64,000 bases of DNA from Chitinophagaceae bacterium (GCA_019638595.1 JAHBTJ010000001.1:124001-188000), one strand, 5' to 3'; shown: positions 36,625-45,873, counted from the stretch's first letter. Notes: a model not told the origin generated them from the sequence alone. Translations and numbers: made by a program.

Positions 36625-36637
36625 TTAACACTGTTAA
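36625..36637. promoter_or_regulatory. TetR operator, copy 2
   Basis: This is identical to the palindrome at 35948-35960 (TTAACACTGTTAA). It ends 2 bp before the ATG of the TolC gene, so a bound repressor would block a promoter for, or transcription into, the transport genes and might also mask the ribosome-binding region. Confidence 0.75.
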
Positions 36638-36639
36638 TA

Positions 36640-38022
36640 ATGAGAACGATATTAATTCTTTGTAAAAGAAGGGCTGTTTTATCCTTCATTTTGATGGTAA
36701 GCACGGTAACCCGGGCGCAAACCAACTCCCTGGATGCTTATATAGATACAGCCTTTGCAAACAACATTGTGCTGAAGCAAAAAAACATTTCGTTGCAAAA
36801 AGCAGGTTATGCATTAGAGGCTGCCAAAGGGTTATTCTACCCAACAGTTGCTTTCCAGGCAGGGTATCAAACAGCCGATGGAGGGCGCGATATCCAGTTG
36901 CCGCTGGGTGATTTATTGAATGGCGCTTATGCTACCCTCAATCAGCTTACTCAATCCAATAAATTTCCACAGCTAAAAAACGAGCAGATCAATTTTTTAC
37001 CCAGCAATTTTTATGATGCCAGGGTCAGGACAACGGTTCCTGTCATCAACACAGATATCACTTATAATAAAAAAATAACGGAGCAACAACTTGCTATCAG
37101 TGAATATGAAACGGAGATATATAAACGGGAACTGGTGAAGAATGTAAAAACTGCTTATTACAATTACAGGACGGCATTGGAGGCGGTTAAGATCTATCAA
37201 TCTGCGCTGCAACTGGCGGAAGAAGGAAAAAGAGTGAACGAAAAGCTGCTGGAGAACGGAAAAGGATTGCCTGCCTATATTGTGCGCGCCACCAGTGAAA
37301 TAGAAAACGTAAAGGCACAGATAATTGCTGCACAGCAACAGCAGAACAACGCCCGGCGGTATTTCAACTTTTTACTGAACAGGGACCAGGCGGCGTTGAT
37401 AGATACGGATTATGTTCCCCGTGCAGAAGTGGCGGCATTGCAGATGCTTGCTGTAAAGGATATTTCTACCGCACAGCGGGAAGAGTTAAAGGTATTGAAG
37501 GAGTCGGTAACGCTGAATGCTACGGTACTGCGGATGAATAAAGCCGTTTACTATCCAAGGCTGAACGGCTTTCTCGACCTGGGTTCGCAGGCACAAAACT
37601 GGAAATTCAATGCACAGTCGCGCTACTATATGGCAGGGCTTCAGCTCGATGTGCCCATCTTTGCAGGATTCCGGAACAGGAATAAAATAAAACAGTCTGA
37701 CCTGGATGTAAAAAACGCAGAACTCAATCTTGACCAGGTGAAGCAGCAGCTTGATCTTGCAGGGAATGTCGCCGCCAATAATTTATTATCTGCCTGCCAG
37801 ACATTTCTTTCTTCTCAAAAACAACTGGAAGCCGCGCAAACCTATCAGCGTCTGATCGACCGGGGGTATAGGGAAGGCGTAAATACTTACATCGAAACAA
37901 TAGATGCACGCAACCAGTTGACCCAGGCACAGCTTGCTGTTTCCATCAACCAGTATAAATTATTAATAGCCGCGGCAGGTGTGGAAAGAGAAACCGCTTC
38001 CTTCCCTTTACAAAAACAATAA
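36640..38022 (+). CDS. TolC-family outer-membrane protein of the RND efflux system
   Basis: This 460-residue protein has a signal peptide (ending VTRAQ) and the OEP double repeat (TNSLDAYIDTAFANNIVLKQKNISL split as SLDAYIDTAFANN and IVLKQKNISL; ITEQQLAISEYETEIYKRELV; second half SVTLNATVLRMNKAVYYPRL and LQLDVPIFAGFRNRNKI). It forms the outer-membrane channel. It starts 2 bp after the operator palindrome and 32 bp after the TetR stop. It is followed by adaptor and pump genes with short gaps. The end of the reading frame is close to the adaptor start (38033). Confidence 0.93.
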   Translation: MRTILILCKRRAVLSFILMVSTVTRAQTNSLDAYIDTAFANNIVLKQKNISLQKAGYALEAAKGLFYPTVAFQAGYQTADGGRDIQLPLGDLLNGAYATLNQLTQSNKFPQLKNEQINFLPSNFYDARVRTTVPVINTDITYNKKITEQQLAISEYETEIYKRELVKNVKTAYYNYRTALEAVKIYQSALQLAEEGKRVNEKLLENGKGLPAYIVRATSEIENVKAQIIAAQQQQNNARRYFNFLLNRDQAALIDTDYVPRAEVAALQMLAVKDISTAQREELKVLKESVTLNATVLRMNKAVYYPRLNGFLDLGSQAQNWKFNAQSRYYMAGLQLDVPIFAGFRNRNKIKQSDLDVKNAELNLDQVKQQLDLAGNVAANNLLSACQTFLSSQKQLEAAQTYQRLIDRGYREGVNTYIETIDARNQLTQAQLAVSINQYKLLIAAAGVERETASFPLQKQ

Positions 38023-38032
38023 AACCATTGTT

Positions 38033-39082
38033 ATGAAATATACAGTTGCATTCATTGCCGGCTTATATGTATGTTTAGCATTTGCTTCCTGCAAAAGCCG
38101 TGCAGAAGTTGACCATACGAAAGAGGATATTATACCGGTAAAGCTGCTGCCTTTGCAACAGGAAACCGTGCAACAGGTTATCCATGCTTCCGGGCAGTTC
38201 AGTACCGATGACGAAACCAACCTTGCATTTAAAAGCGGTGGTATTATTAATAGTGTGCTGGTAAAAGAAGGCGATGCGGTAAAAAAAGGACAACTGTTGG
38301 CCACCCTTCATCTTACAGAGATCAATGCCGCTGTTGAACAGGCTTCATTGGCCTATCAAAAAGCGCAACGCGACTATGAACGTGCCGGTAATCTTTATAA
38401 AGACAGTGTAGCTACCCTGGAGCAAATGCAGAATGCCAAAACCGCCATGGAAGTAGCGAAACAGCAATATACCAGCGCCGGCTTTAACCAGCGCTATGCC
38501 GAAATACGGGCTACCCGTAACGGTTATGTGCTTAAAAAATATTTGAACGATGGACAATACGCCTCCGCAGGGGCACCTGTGATCCAGGTAAATGGTGCCG
38601 GTGATGCCAACTGGCTGTTAAAAGTAGGCGTGAGCGATTACCAATGGGCGGCAATTCATGCAGGCGATAAGGCAACAGTTAGTACAGATGCCCTCCCGGG
38701 GAAACTGCTGAATGCCGTGGTTGTCCGTAAGTCAGAAGGAATAGATCCTGCGAGCGGTACTTTTATCATTCACCTGAAACTTACAGAACAACTGACTGCC
38801 TCTATAGCGTCAGGACTTTTTGGAAAAGCTGCCATACAACCTTCTCTTGCTACTGCTGCCTGGTCAGTACCTTATGATGCTTTACTGGATGGAGATGCCA
38901 GCCAGGGATATGTATTTGTAACCAATGACAACGTTACCGCGCAAAAGGTGAAAGTGCAGGTTGCAAAAATTGAAAACGGTAAAGTAATGATCGCTTCCGG
39001 CCTGGAAAATGTAAAGTCATTGATCGTATCGGGCAGCGCTTACCTGGATGATGGTTCTAAAATTAAAGTGATCGTTCAATAA
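38033..39082 (+). CDS. RND efflux periplasmic adaptor (HlyD/AcrA-like)
   Basis: This protein has 349 residues from the ATG at 38033, which follows the TolC stop by 10 bp; a GTG start at 37979 would overlap the TolC gene and bury the signal. It is a lipoprotein with lipobox CLAFASC (C21). Barrel-sandwich parts are IHASGQFSTDDETNLAFKSGG, VLVKEGDAVKKGQLLATL and later NGYVLKKYLNDGQYASAGAPV. The helical hairpin has AVEQASLAYQKAQRDYERAGNLYKDSVATLEQMQNA. It bridges the inner-membrane pump and TolC. Confidence 0.92.
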   Translation: MKYTVAFIAGLYVCLAFASCKSRAEVDHTKEDIIPVKLLPLQQETVQQVIHASGQFSTDDETNLAFKSGGIINSVLVKEGDAVKKGQLLATLHLTEINAAVEQASLAYQKAQRDYERAGNLYKDSVATLEQMQNAKTAMEVAKQQYTSAGFNQRYAEIRATRNGYVLKKYLNDGQYASAGAPVIQVNGAGDANWLLKVGVSDYQWAAIHAGDKATVSTDALPGKLLNAVVVRKSEGIDPASGTFIIHLKLTEQLTASIASGLFGKAAIQPSLATAAWSVPYDALLDGDASQGYVFVTNDNVTAQKVKVQVAKIENGKVMIASGLENVKSLIVSGSAYLDDGSKIKVIVQ

Positions 39083-39106
39083 AATGCTGATTAAATATTT
39101 CCTGAA

Positions 39107-42100
39107 ATGAAAATAGCTGAATACGCCATAAAAAATTACCAGTTCACACTTATCATGGTATTAATGGTAATTGCATTGGGTGTTTCCACCATACTCAATA
39201 TGCCCCGTTCGGAAGATCCTGAACTGAATGCGCCCAGTTTCCCGGTGGTGGTAGTATACCCGGGAACAAGTCCCAGGGATATGGAAGAACTGGTGGTAAA
39301 GCCCCTGGAACAAAAGATTTACGGGCTGGATGATATTAAACGCATCAAAACAAATATCAACGATGGGCTGGCGGTTTTGCTGGTGGAATACAAATATGAA
39401 AGCAACGTAGATGATAAATACCAGGAACTGGTGCGTGAAGTGAATGGGCTTCGTTCGCGGCTCCCGCAGGATATACACAGCATTGAAGTAAAAAAAATTG
39501 ATCCTTCGAATGTGAACATCCTGCAAATGGCTTTGGTATCGGAGAATGCATCGCGCGATAAGCTAAAAAAAGTGGCTGAAGACTTGCAGGATGTGCTGGA
39601 AAAAATACCGGGATTGAAGAATGTGGAGATACAGGGCCTTCCCGACCAGATCATCCGTGTGGATATCCAACCGGATAAGCTGGCGCACCTGGATATACCG
39701 GTAAACTATATAACGGGCGCTTTGCAGAGCGAAATTGCGAATATACCCGGCGGTAGCGTGAACGAAGGAAGCAAATCATTCAACATAAAAACAAATGGCA
39801 ATTACCGTAACCTGGAGGAGATAAAAAATACGATCATCTTTAGCAGCGGCGGCAAAAACATTTTCCTGAAGGATATTGCCAGCGTATACTTCGATTATTC
39901 GCAGGAAAAGCATATTACCCGGCTCAACGGCCACAGGGCTTTAACTGTAATTGCCGCTTTAAAGAGTGGGGAGAATATTTCTAAAACACAGGAACAATAC
40001 CTGCCGGCGATCCGGGAATTTAAGAAAACGCTTCCCGCAAATATTGACCTGGTACTCCATTTCGACCAGGCGGATAATGTGAACCGGAGACTTTCCGGGC
40101 TGGGTAAGGATTTTTTAATTGCGATTGGCCTGGTATTGCTCACGCTGCTTCCATTAGGCAACAGGGCTTCGCTCGTAGTGATGATCTCGGTGCCCCTGTC
40201 GCTGGCGATAGGAGTAGTGTTGATCAACCTGATGGGTTACAGTCTGAACCAGTTGAGTATAGTGGGTTTTGTAGTAGCGTTGGGTTTGCTGGTAGATGAC
40301 AGCATTGTAGTGGTAGAAAACATTGAACGCTGGATGCGCGAGGGGCATTCCAGGCTGGAGGCGACCATAAAATCTGTGAACCAGATAGGAAAAGCCGTGT
40401 TGGGTTGTACCGCTACCCTGATCATTGCCTTTATGCCGTTGGTATTTATGCCTGAATCGTCCGGCGATTTTATCCGGAGCTTACCCATGGCCGTTATCGC
40501 TACTGTTTTCGCGTCAATGATTGTGGCATTAACCATCGTTCCTTTTTTGTCGAGCCGTTTATTAAAACCGCATGAACATGCAGAAGGTAATATTTTTTTA
40601 AGAGGGTTGCAGAAAATTATTCATGGCAGCTATGCTAAATTGTTGGACAAGGCATTACAACATCCTGTAATTACCGTGGTTGTAGCCGGTATTATTTTTA
40701 TTGCTTCGCTGCAGTTGATACCAGTCGTTGGTTTCAGTCTTTTTCCCGCGTCGGAAAAACCACAGTTCCTGGTGGATGTATCGGCTCCTTTACAGTCTAA
40801 TATATACTATACGGATACCATTACTCGCAGACTGGAGAAAGAGCTGAAAGACATCCCGGAAGTACAATATTTCGCTTCTAACACCGGTAAGGGAAATCCC
40901 AGGATATATTACAACGTTAACCAGCAAAATGAACGCAGCGATTTTGCGGAAATATTTGTACAGCTTACTCCCGGAACAAATCCTAAAAGAAAGATTGAGA
41001 TCATTGAACATTTAAGGGAAAAGTGGACACCTTATCCGGGCGCAAAAGTAGAAGTAAAAAATTTTGAGCAGGGGCAACCGATGATATCGCCTGTGGAAGT
41101 CCGTTTGCTGGGCAACGATTTAGATACGTTACGGGCTTTGTCGGCAAGGGTAGAAGAAATGCTGAAAAAAACAAAAGGTACTTTGTATGTAAATAATCCT
41201 GTCCGAAATTTAAAATCTGATATCAGGGTAGATATCAACAAAGAGAAAGCACAGGCCCTGGGAGTACCTACTGTAAATATCGGGAGAGCGGTACGCATGG
41301 CTGTGGCAGGATTGCCTGTTGGTAACTTTACCAATCCCGATGCCGACGGGGACGATTACAGCATTGTATTAACTGTGCCGCGTCCGTCTTATCCTGACCT
41401 GGGCGTGTTCAACAGCCTGTTTGTGAACAATCACCAGGGGCGTTCCTTCCCGTTATCCCAACTGGCAAATGTGCAGCTCGAAACATCGCCGTTGAGCATC
41501 AATCATTTTAACAAGACAAGAACCGTATCTGTTACATCGTTTGTACAAAAGGGTTATTTAAACGATGAAGTGATCAACGGCGTGATAGCGCAAATGGATA
41601 AAATGGAGCTGCCTGCAGGATATCATTACGAAATGGGCGGTGAGCTGGAAGGCAGGAACCAGTCTTTTGCAGGGTTTGGCAGCATCATTATGGTAACGGT
41701 ATTCATGTTTATTGCGGTATTGGTACTGCAATTCAAAACTTTCAAAAGCACGTTGATCGTATTATCGGTCATTCCGTTGGGGATAGTAGGAGCGGTGCTG
41801 GCGTTGCTGGTAACAGGCAATTCCATGTCGTTTGTGGCAACCATTGGTATTGTTGCGTTGGCCGGTATTGAAGTAAAAAATACCATACTGCTGGTAGATT
41901 TTACCAACCAGTTGCGCCAGGAGGGCATGGCATTGAATGATGCTATAGAAAAAGCGGGCGAAGCCAGGTTCCTGCCAATTATTTTAACCACTTTCACTGC
42001 TATTGGCGGATTGATACCGATCGCTATGTCAAGCAACCCGCTGATCTCGCCGTTGGCCATTGTAATGATAGGCGGTTTGATCAGTTCAACATTGTTGTCA

Positions 42101-42151
42101 AGGATAGTAACACCGGTTATTTATAAGCTGATGCCGCCCGCTGTTGGTTGA
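39107..42151 (+). CDS. RND efflux pump (HAE-1 type)
   Basis: This 1014-residue inner-membrane proton-driven pump has the AcrB layout: 12 membrane helices, two large periplasmic loops and an internal repeat. Landmarks are AYPSF-like RSEDPELNAPSFPVVVVYPG, VKPLEQKIYGLDDI, IANIPGGSVNEG, the proton-relay pair D397-D398 in VALGLLVDDSIVVVENIERWM, and GIVALAGIEVKNTILLVDFTNQLRQEGM at the C-terminal TM10, where the usual relay Lys lies in VKN. The initial segment is AEYAIKNYQFTLIMVLMV. It completes a TolC-adaptor-pump set under the TetR regulator. Substrates cannot be told; drugs, detergents and fatty acids are typical. Confidence 0.95.
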   Translation: MKIAEYAIKNYQFTLIMVLMVIALGVSTILNMPRSEDPELNAPSFPVVVVYPGTSPRDMEELVVKPLEQKIYGLDDIKRIKTNINDGLAVLLVEYKYESNVDDKYQELVREVNGLRSRLPQDIHSIEVKKIDPSNVNILQMALVSENASRDKLKKVAEDLQDVLEKIPGLKNVEIQGLPDQIIRVDIQPDKLAHLDIPVNYITGALQSEIANIPGGSVNEGSKSFNIKTNGNYRNLEEIKNTIIFSSGGKNIFLKDIASVYFDYSQEKHITRLNGHRALTVIAALKSGENISKTQEQYLPAIREFKKTLPANIDLVLHFDQADNVNRRLSGLGKDFLIAIGLVLLTLLPLGNRASLVVMISVPLSLAIGVVLINLMGYSLNQLSIVGFVVALGLLVDDSIVVVENIERWMREGHSRLEATIKSVNQIGKAVLGCTATLIIAFMPLVFMPESSGDFIRSLPMAVIATVFASMIVALTIVPFLSSRLLKPHEHAEGNIFLRGLQKIIHGSYAKLLDKALQHPVITVVVAGIIFIASLQLIPVVGFSLFPASEKPQFLVDVSAPLQSNIYYTDTITRRLEKELKDIPEVQYFASNTGKGNPRIYYNVNQQNERSDFAEIFVQLTPGTNPKRKIEIIEHLREKWTPYPGAKVEVKNFEQGQPMISPVEVRLLGNDLDTLRALSARVEEMLKKTKGTLYVNNPVRNLKSDIRVDINKEKAQALGVPTVNIGRAVRMAVAGLPVGNFTNPDADGDDYSIVLTVPRPSYPDLGVFNSLFVNNHQGRSFPLSQLANVQLETSPLSINHFNKTRTVSVTSFVQKGYLNDEVINGVIAQMDKMELPAGYHYEMGGELEGRNQSFAGFGSIIMVTVFMFIAVLVLQFKTFKSTLIVLSVIPLGIVGAVLALLVTGNSMSFVATIGIVALAGIEVKNTILLVDFTNQLRQEGMALNDAIEKAGEARFLPIILTTFTAIGGLIPIAMSSNPLISPLAIVMIGGLISSTLLSRIVTPVIYKLMPPAVG

Positions 42152-42216
42152 CAAATTGAAATAAATAAAGCAATGCAGCAGGTTTTGCATCAGTAATTAC
42201 AGCCGATGAAGTAGTG

Positions 42217-42582
42217 ATGAACAAAATTTACTACATCCGAAAGCAAAAAGTGATGCTGGACAGAGACTTGGCGGAATTATACGACGTACAGGCAATCCGG
42301 TTAAGAGAGCAGGTAAAAAGAAATATAGAAAGATTCCCTGCCAATTTTATGTTCCGGCATACAGAGAAAGAAGCGGGAGCTATGGTGTCGCAAAATGCGA
42401 TATCATCCAGGAAACAGTTGGGCGGATATCTTCCATTGCCGGCGGAAAAAATAATAAGTAATTGTATTGTTGTACACCATAAGGCAGTTTTTCTACAAAA
42501 AGCTTTAGTGATATGTTTCGTAGAATTGATTGCTGAATACTTCGGAAGGATCATATGTTTTCTTTTTTCCCCTCTGATTTAG
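42217..42582 (+). CDS. ORF6N-domain protein, truncated or frameshifted remnant
   Basis: This 121-residue frame starts at ATG 42217. Its first 70 residues are a good ORF6N domain: NKIYYIRKQKVMLDRDLAELYDV, read as IRKQKVMLDRDLAELYDVQ, then RLREQVKRNIERFPANFMFR and MVSQNAISSRKQLGGYLP. Intact ORF6N proteins continue with an AFTEQGVAMLSSVL-like helix after GGYLP. Here the sequence turns into hydrophobic, unrelated residues ending at 42582, so a frameshift or deletion near 42440 is likely. ORF6N proteins are DNA-binding, phage-associated antirepressor-like proteins often mobile in Bacteroidota. This copy is probably not functional. Confidence 0.6.
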   Translation: MNKIYYIRKQKVMLDRDLAELYDVQAIRLREQVKRNIERFPANFMFRHTEKEAGAMVSQNAISSRKQLGGYLPLPAEKIISNCIVVHHKAVFLQKALVICFVELIAEYFGRIICFLFSPLI

Positions 42583-42700
42583 CTTGTAACACTAATTCGG
42601 AAATTTGACTGATCGCTTTTCCGGTATCTTCGAAGTGTTTTCGTTTTTTCACAGTATTTATTTGAAACAGATTTTTATATCGTTATGGCACAGGTGAATC

Positions 42701-42724
42701 CCGGCCTTGCAACCGTAAGGCCGG
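42701..42724. other. 8-bp hairpin upstream of the ThuA-like gene
   Basis: CCGGCCTT (42701-42708) and AAGGCCGG (42717-42724) form a perfect stem with an 8-base loop. No T-run follows on the plus strand (TTATAGAAAAG), so it could be a leader structure, an operator or a weak terminator. It lies 80 bp before the ThuA gene start, downstream of the ORF6N remnant, in a 221-bp gap that holds no gene. Confidence 0.4.
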
Positions 42725-42803
42725 TTATAGAAAAGTTTATCCCGGGTTGCTGATCTTGATCTATCTTAGAACGATCAATTCATCCATTTTTAAATTGTTT
42801 ATC

Positions 42804-43688
42804 ATGCGCTGTATACTAAATTGTTTTTTGTTCACGATCATTACCTGCTTTTTTATGGTATGCATCAACCCGGCAAACGCCCAGTCGTCCAACAAGAAGC
42901 CCTATGTGGTTTTTGTTACCGGCGATCACGAATACAGCAGCGAATTGACAATGCCATTGATTGCAGCGGAGCTGGAAAAGAATTACGGTATGCGTACCCG
43001 TGTGTTAACATCCTATCCTGATCATGAAGCGGAAAAAAATATACCCGGACTGGAGGCATTGGATTCCGCTGATCTTGCTGTATTCTACTTGCGCTGGCGT
43101 TTATTGCCCGCAGAGCAGGTAGCGCATATTGAAAAATACCTTCAGTCCGGAAAACCGGTAGTTGGATTCAGAACCACTACTCACAGCTTTCATTATCCTG
43201 CCGGCGATCCACTGGAGAGGTGGAATGCTTTCGCGGAATTTGCTTTTGGCGCGCCTCCCGGCTGGGGAGGTAAGGCCAGGCATACCCATTACGGGCACGA
43301 AAGCGCTACCGATGTAACCATTATTCCCGCTGCCGCAAAAAATCCAATCCTGAAAGGCGTGGCATCCTCCTTTCATGTGCGTTCCTGGTTGTACAGGGTA
43401 TTGCCAGATTATCCTGAAAAAAGCGCCACATGGCTATTAATGGGAAAAAGCGTGAATCCTGATAAGGAAGCCATTGAAAATCCTGTGGCATGGACCTGGA
43501 CAACGCCTGCCGGCGGCAGATCATTTATGACTACGATGGGGCACCCGGAAGATTTCCAGGTTGAATCGTTTCAAAGGCTGGTATTTAACGCAATATGCTG
43601 GACATTGAACAAGCCGTCAAAAGGATGGAAAGGGAAAATGGATATCAATATTCCGTATGGCAAACATGCCGCCCCGGCTTCAGAATAA
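42804..43688 (+). CDS. ThuA-like (trehalose-utilization) secreted protein
   Basis: This protein has 294 residues from the ATG at 42804 (an earlier TTG at 42747 would only add a leader without signal-peptide logic). Signal peptide ends NAQS. The ThuA domain (33-280) shows VVFVTGDHEYSSE, TRVLTSYPDHEAEKNIPGL, ADLAVFYLRWRLLP, GKPVVGFRTTTHSF, ILKGVASSFHVRSW, and PVAWTWTTPAGGRSFMTTMGHPEDFQ. ThuA-like proteins are linked to 3-keto-trehalose and other glycan degradation, mostly by context. Here the next genes are an esterase and a glycosidase-like protein, which suits a carbohydrate role. It is followed 2 bp later by the esterase gene. Confidence 0.88.
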   Translation: MRCILNCFLFTIITCFFMVCINPANAQSSNKKPYVVFVTGDHEYSSELTMPLIAAELEKNYGMRTRVLTSYPDHEAEKNIPGLEALDSADLAVFYLRWRLLPAEQVAHIEKYLQSGKPVVGFRTTTHSFHYPAGDPLERWNAFAEFAFGAPPGWGGKARHTHYGHESATDVTIIPAAAKNPILKGVASSFHVRSWLYRVLPDYPEKSATWLLMGKSVNPDKEAIENPVAWTWTTPAGGRSFMTTMGHPEDFQVESFQRLVFNAICWTLNKPSKGWKGKMDINIPYGKHAAPASE

Positions 43689-43690
43689 AA

Positions 43691-44662
43691 ATGATCTGTA
43701 TTTCATTGAAGAACGTGCTGAAATCATACAATGCTTTTTTGCTGTTAGCCCGGTTGGGTATAGCATGTATATGCATCACCAACAGCATATACTGCCAGGA
43801 TAGTACCAGGTATCACTCTATGATCTTCGAAAAGGTAAGTGTTATCAAAGATGTTCAGTACAATGAAGTCAGTGAAAAAGGGGTAAAACCCAAAAGGAAC
43901 AGGCTGGATGTATATATGCCTGGTAATGATACTGCCATACGCAGGCCGCTCATTGTGTGGATACATGGCGGAGGGTTTAAGTTCGGCAGTAAAAAGTCGA
44001 GAGGTATTCCGTTATGGAGTAAAACTTTTGCCAGGCGTGGTTATGTATGCGCTGCCGTTAATTACAGGTTCAGCAAAAAAAATACATTGAATGATTTTAA
44101 AGAGCTGGCCCGTGCCTGTTATTATGCGGTGGAGGATATACATAAGGCGGTTGATTACCTTACAACGAATCATGCCGCATTTGGTATAGATACCAACTAT
44201 ATAATCCTTGCCGGTAACTCTGCCGGCGGAATGATCGCGCTGCAAACGGTGTATGCCAGTTATAACGAATTGGGCAAATTAGCCGGACTCGATATAGCTG
44301 AAAAAGAGGCGGCTGTTCATAACGGTTTGAATATATGCGCTGTTGTCAATTTTTGGGGAGCCATGTATGATACAACGTGGTTGCACAATGTAAAAGTGCC
44401 CATTGTAAGTGTGCATGGACGTAAAGACGGCATTGTTCCTTATGATCATAAAAAAGCACCGGTATATGGGAGCTATGCCATTCACAAGAATGCGGATGCT
44501 TTAGGAATTCCCAACAGCTTACTCGGTTTTGATAAGTATGCGCACGAATTGCAGAAAAACTTCAATCCCTTGTGGGCAGGCAAAGCGGCTAAAAAGCGCT
44601 GGCTGCAGGCAGGTGAATTTGCCGCTGCATTTCTTTACAGGGAATTATTTTTGCCCGATTAG
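43691..44662 (+). CDS. alpha/beta-hydrolase, carboxylesterase-like, secreted
   Basis: This protein has 323 residues from the ATG at 43691, 2 bp after the ThuA stop. The N-terminal hydrophobic stretch (LLLARLGIACICITNSIYC) is a membrane anchor or signal peptide. The hydrolase core has the oxyanion motif HGGG (92-95), nucleophile S177 in AGNSAGG, and an aspartate and histidine late (GRKDGIVPYD, KYAHELQK). It fits the BD-FAE/carboxylesterase type; acetyl-xylan, feruloyl or other acyl groups are possible substrates. Its coupling with ThuA suggests both act on the same exported carbohydrate. Confidence 0.88.
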   Translation: MICISLKNVLKSYNAFLLLARLGIACICITNSIYCQDSTRYHSMIFEKVSVIKDVQYNEVSEKGVKPKRNRLDVYMPGNDTAIRRPLIVWIHGGGFKFGSKKSRGIPLWSKTFARRGYVCAAVNYRFSKKNTLNDFKELARACYYAVEDIHKAVDYLTTNHAAFGIDTNYIILAGNSAGGMIALQTVYASYNELGKLAGLDIAEKEAAVHNGLNICAVVNFWGAMYDTTWLHNVKVPIVSVHGRKDGIVPYDHKKAPVYGSYAIHKNADALGIPNSLLGFDKYAHELQKNFNPLWAGKAAKKRWLQAGEFAAAFLYRELFLPD

Positions 44663-44804
44663 ATGCACAGGGCTACGGAATTTTTGGCTCATGATGAGAA
44701 AGATTCTCACCCGCAGTAATACATCTTATAATTCAGTACAACCTGCGGGCGGGTTCGAAATGACGGCCGCGAACGTTATTTCTTCTTCGCGAAAGAGCGA
44801 TCCA

Positions 44805-45785
44805 TCATTCCACCCACGCCATTCCATCCGGGCCTTTACCGGGCTGAATGCTGCCCGTAAATTCCATTTTTTTAAGATCAAGCACACTTACTATCCCACT
44901 TTCCATACGTGCCACAAATGCTTTCCTGCCATCAGGAGTGATCAGTATCCCTACCGGCAATCCTTCGGCTTTTACCCGTTTGATTATTTTCCGGGAGGCG
45001 GCTTCTATTATTACCAGTTCACCCCCGGTATGATCCGATACCAGCACCAGTTTTCCGTCGGGTGTAAACTTAACCCGGATGGGCAGCTTGCCCACGCTGA
45101 TGGTTTCTTTTACTTTGTTAGAGGATACATCAATAATGGAAATGGTACCATCATCGTTATTGCCTACCCAAAGCTCTTTGTCATCGGGAGAAATATCAAT
45201 GCCTTCCGGGCGCCTGCCTACAGGTATATGAACAATGTCTTCCGGGGTGGGAGGAACCCGCACATGAATGGAACTAACGGTATTGGATAACCTGTTTGCC
45301 GTAAATATCAACGGTGAATGATGCGCTATGGTAAGCAGGTGCACCCCGTTTTGCCCCGTTCCTGTCAGCCAGTCTGTTTTGCCGGAAACAAAATCATATC
45401 GCCCTACGGTACGACTGAGCTCGGAAGTAAAATACACTTTTCCCTGCTGGTATGCCAGTCCGTGCGGGCGGTAACATGCGCCCAGGTCAACACGGCGTAT
45501 TTCCTTTCTTGCGTTGATGTCAATTATGCTAAGACTGTTGCCTGGCTGTTGCGATCCGTAATTGGCCACAAAAGCCAGTTGGCCATCATCCGATACAATG
45601 ATCTCGTGTGGGCCATCACCGGTGGGTACTGTTGCTGTAACTTTTAGCGCAACAGGATCAATAAAAGCGAGTGTGTTCTCAAACTTGTTCAGCACAAGCA
45701 ATAGCCCCTTTTTTGAAGCGGTGGTTTGCGCAATAGCAGTAGTGCAAATGCAGCCTACTAATAACAGGATACAAACAAAACGCAT
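44805..45785 (-). CDS. YVTN-type beta-propeller protein, secreted
   Basis: This protein has 326 residues from the ATG at 45785 (a TTG 9 bp earlier is possible). Signal peptide MRFVCILLLVGCICTTAIAQ. The rest is a seven-bladed YVTN/surface-layer-type propeller: GPHEIIVSDDGQLAFVANYG, YRPHGLAYQQGKVYFTSE, RRPEGIDISPDDKELWVGNNDDG, LPIRVKFTPDGKLVLVSDHTGG, and LPVGILITPDGRKAFVARMESG. Each blade repeats the xP(x)GIxxxPDGxxxxV pattern. It is a periplasmic or cell-surface protein that probably binds proteins or carbohydrates; no catalytic site is seen. It has no operon partner that I can prove; the gene upstream of it on this strand is the glycosidase-like one, 88 bp away. Confidence 0.85.
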   Translation of the reverse strand: MRFVCILLLVGCICTTAIAQTTASKKGLLLVLNKFENTLAFIDPVALKVTATVPTGDGPHEIIVSDDGQLAFVANYGSQQPGNSLSIIDINARKEIRRVDLGACYRPHGLAYQQGKVYFTSELSRTVGRYDFVSGKTDWLTGTGQNGVHLLTIAHHSPLIFTANRLSNTVSSIHVRVPPTPEDIVHIPVGRRPEGIDISPDDKELWVGNNDDGTISIIDVSSNKVKETISVGKLPIRVKFTPDGKLVLVSDHTGGELVIIEAASRKIIKRVKAEGLPVGILITPDGRKAFVARMESGIVSVLDLKKMEFTGSIQPGKGPDGMAWVE

Positions 45786-45873
45786 AAAAAACAATTTTGG
45801 ATGACAGTTTGTTTGTAAAAATACCCAAAGAAAACTATTTATGGCGGAGACTGCTTCCGGGGGCGCAAGCGTG

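Noticed and set aside
44731-44770. GGGTTCGAAAT considered as a tRNA T-loop
   Set aside because: The bases flanking it (GCGGG and TGACG) do not form a T-stem and no anticodon or D-arm is found upstream.
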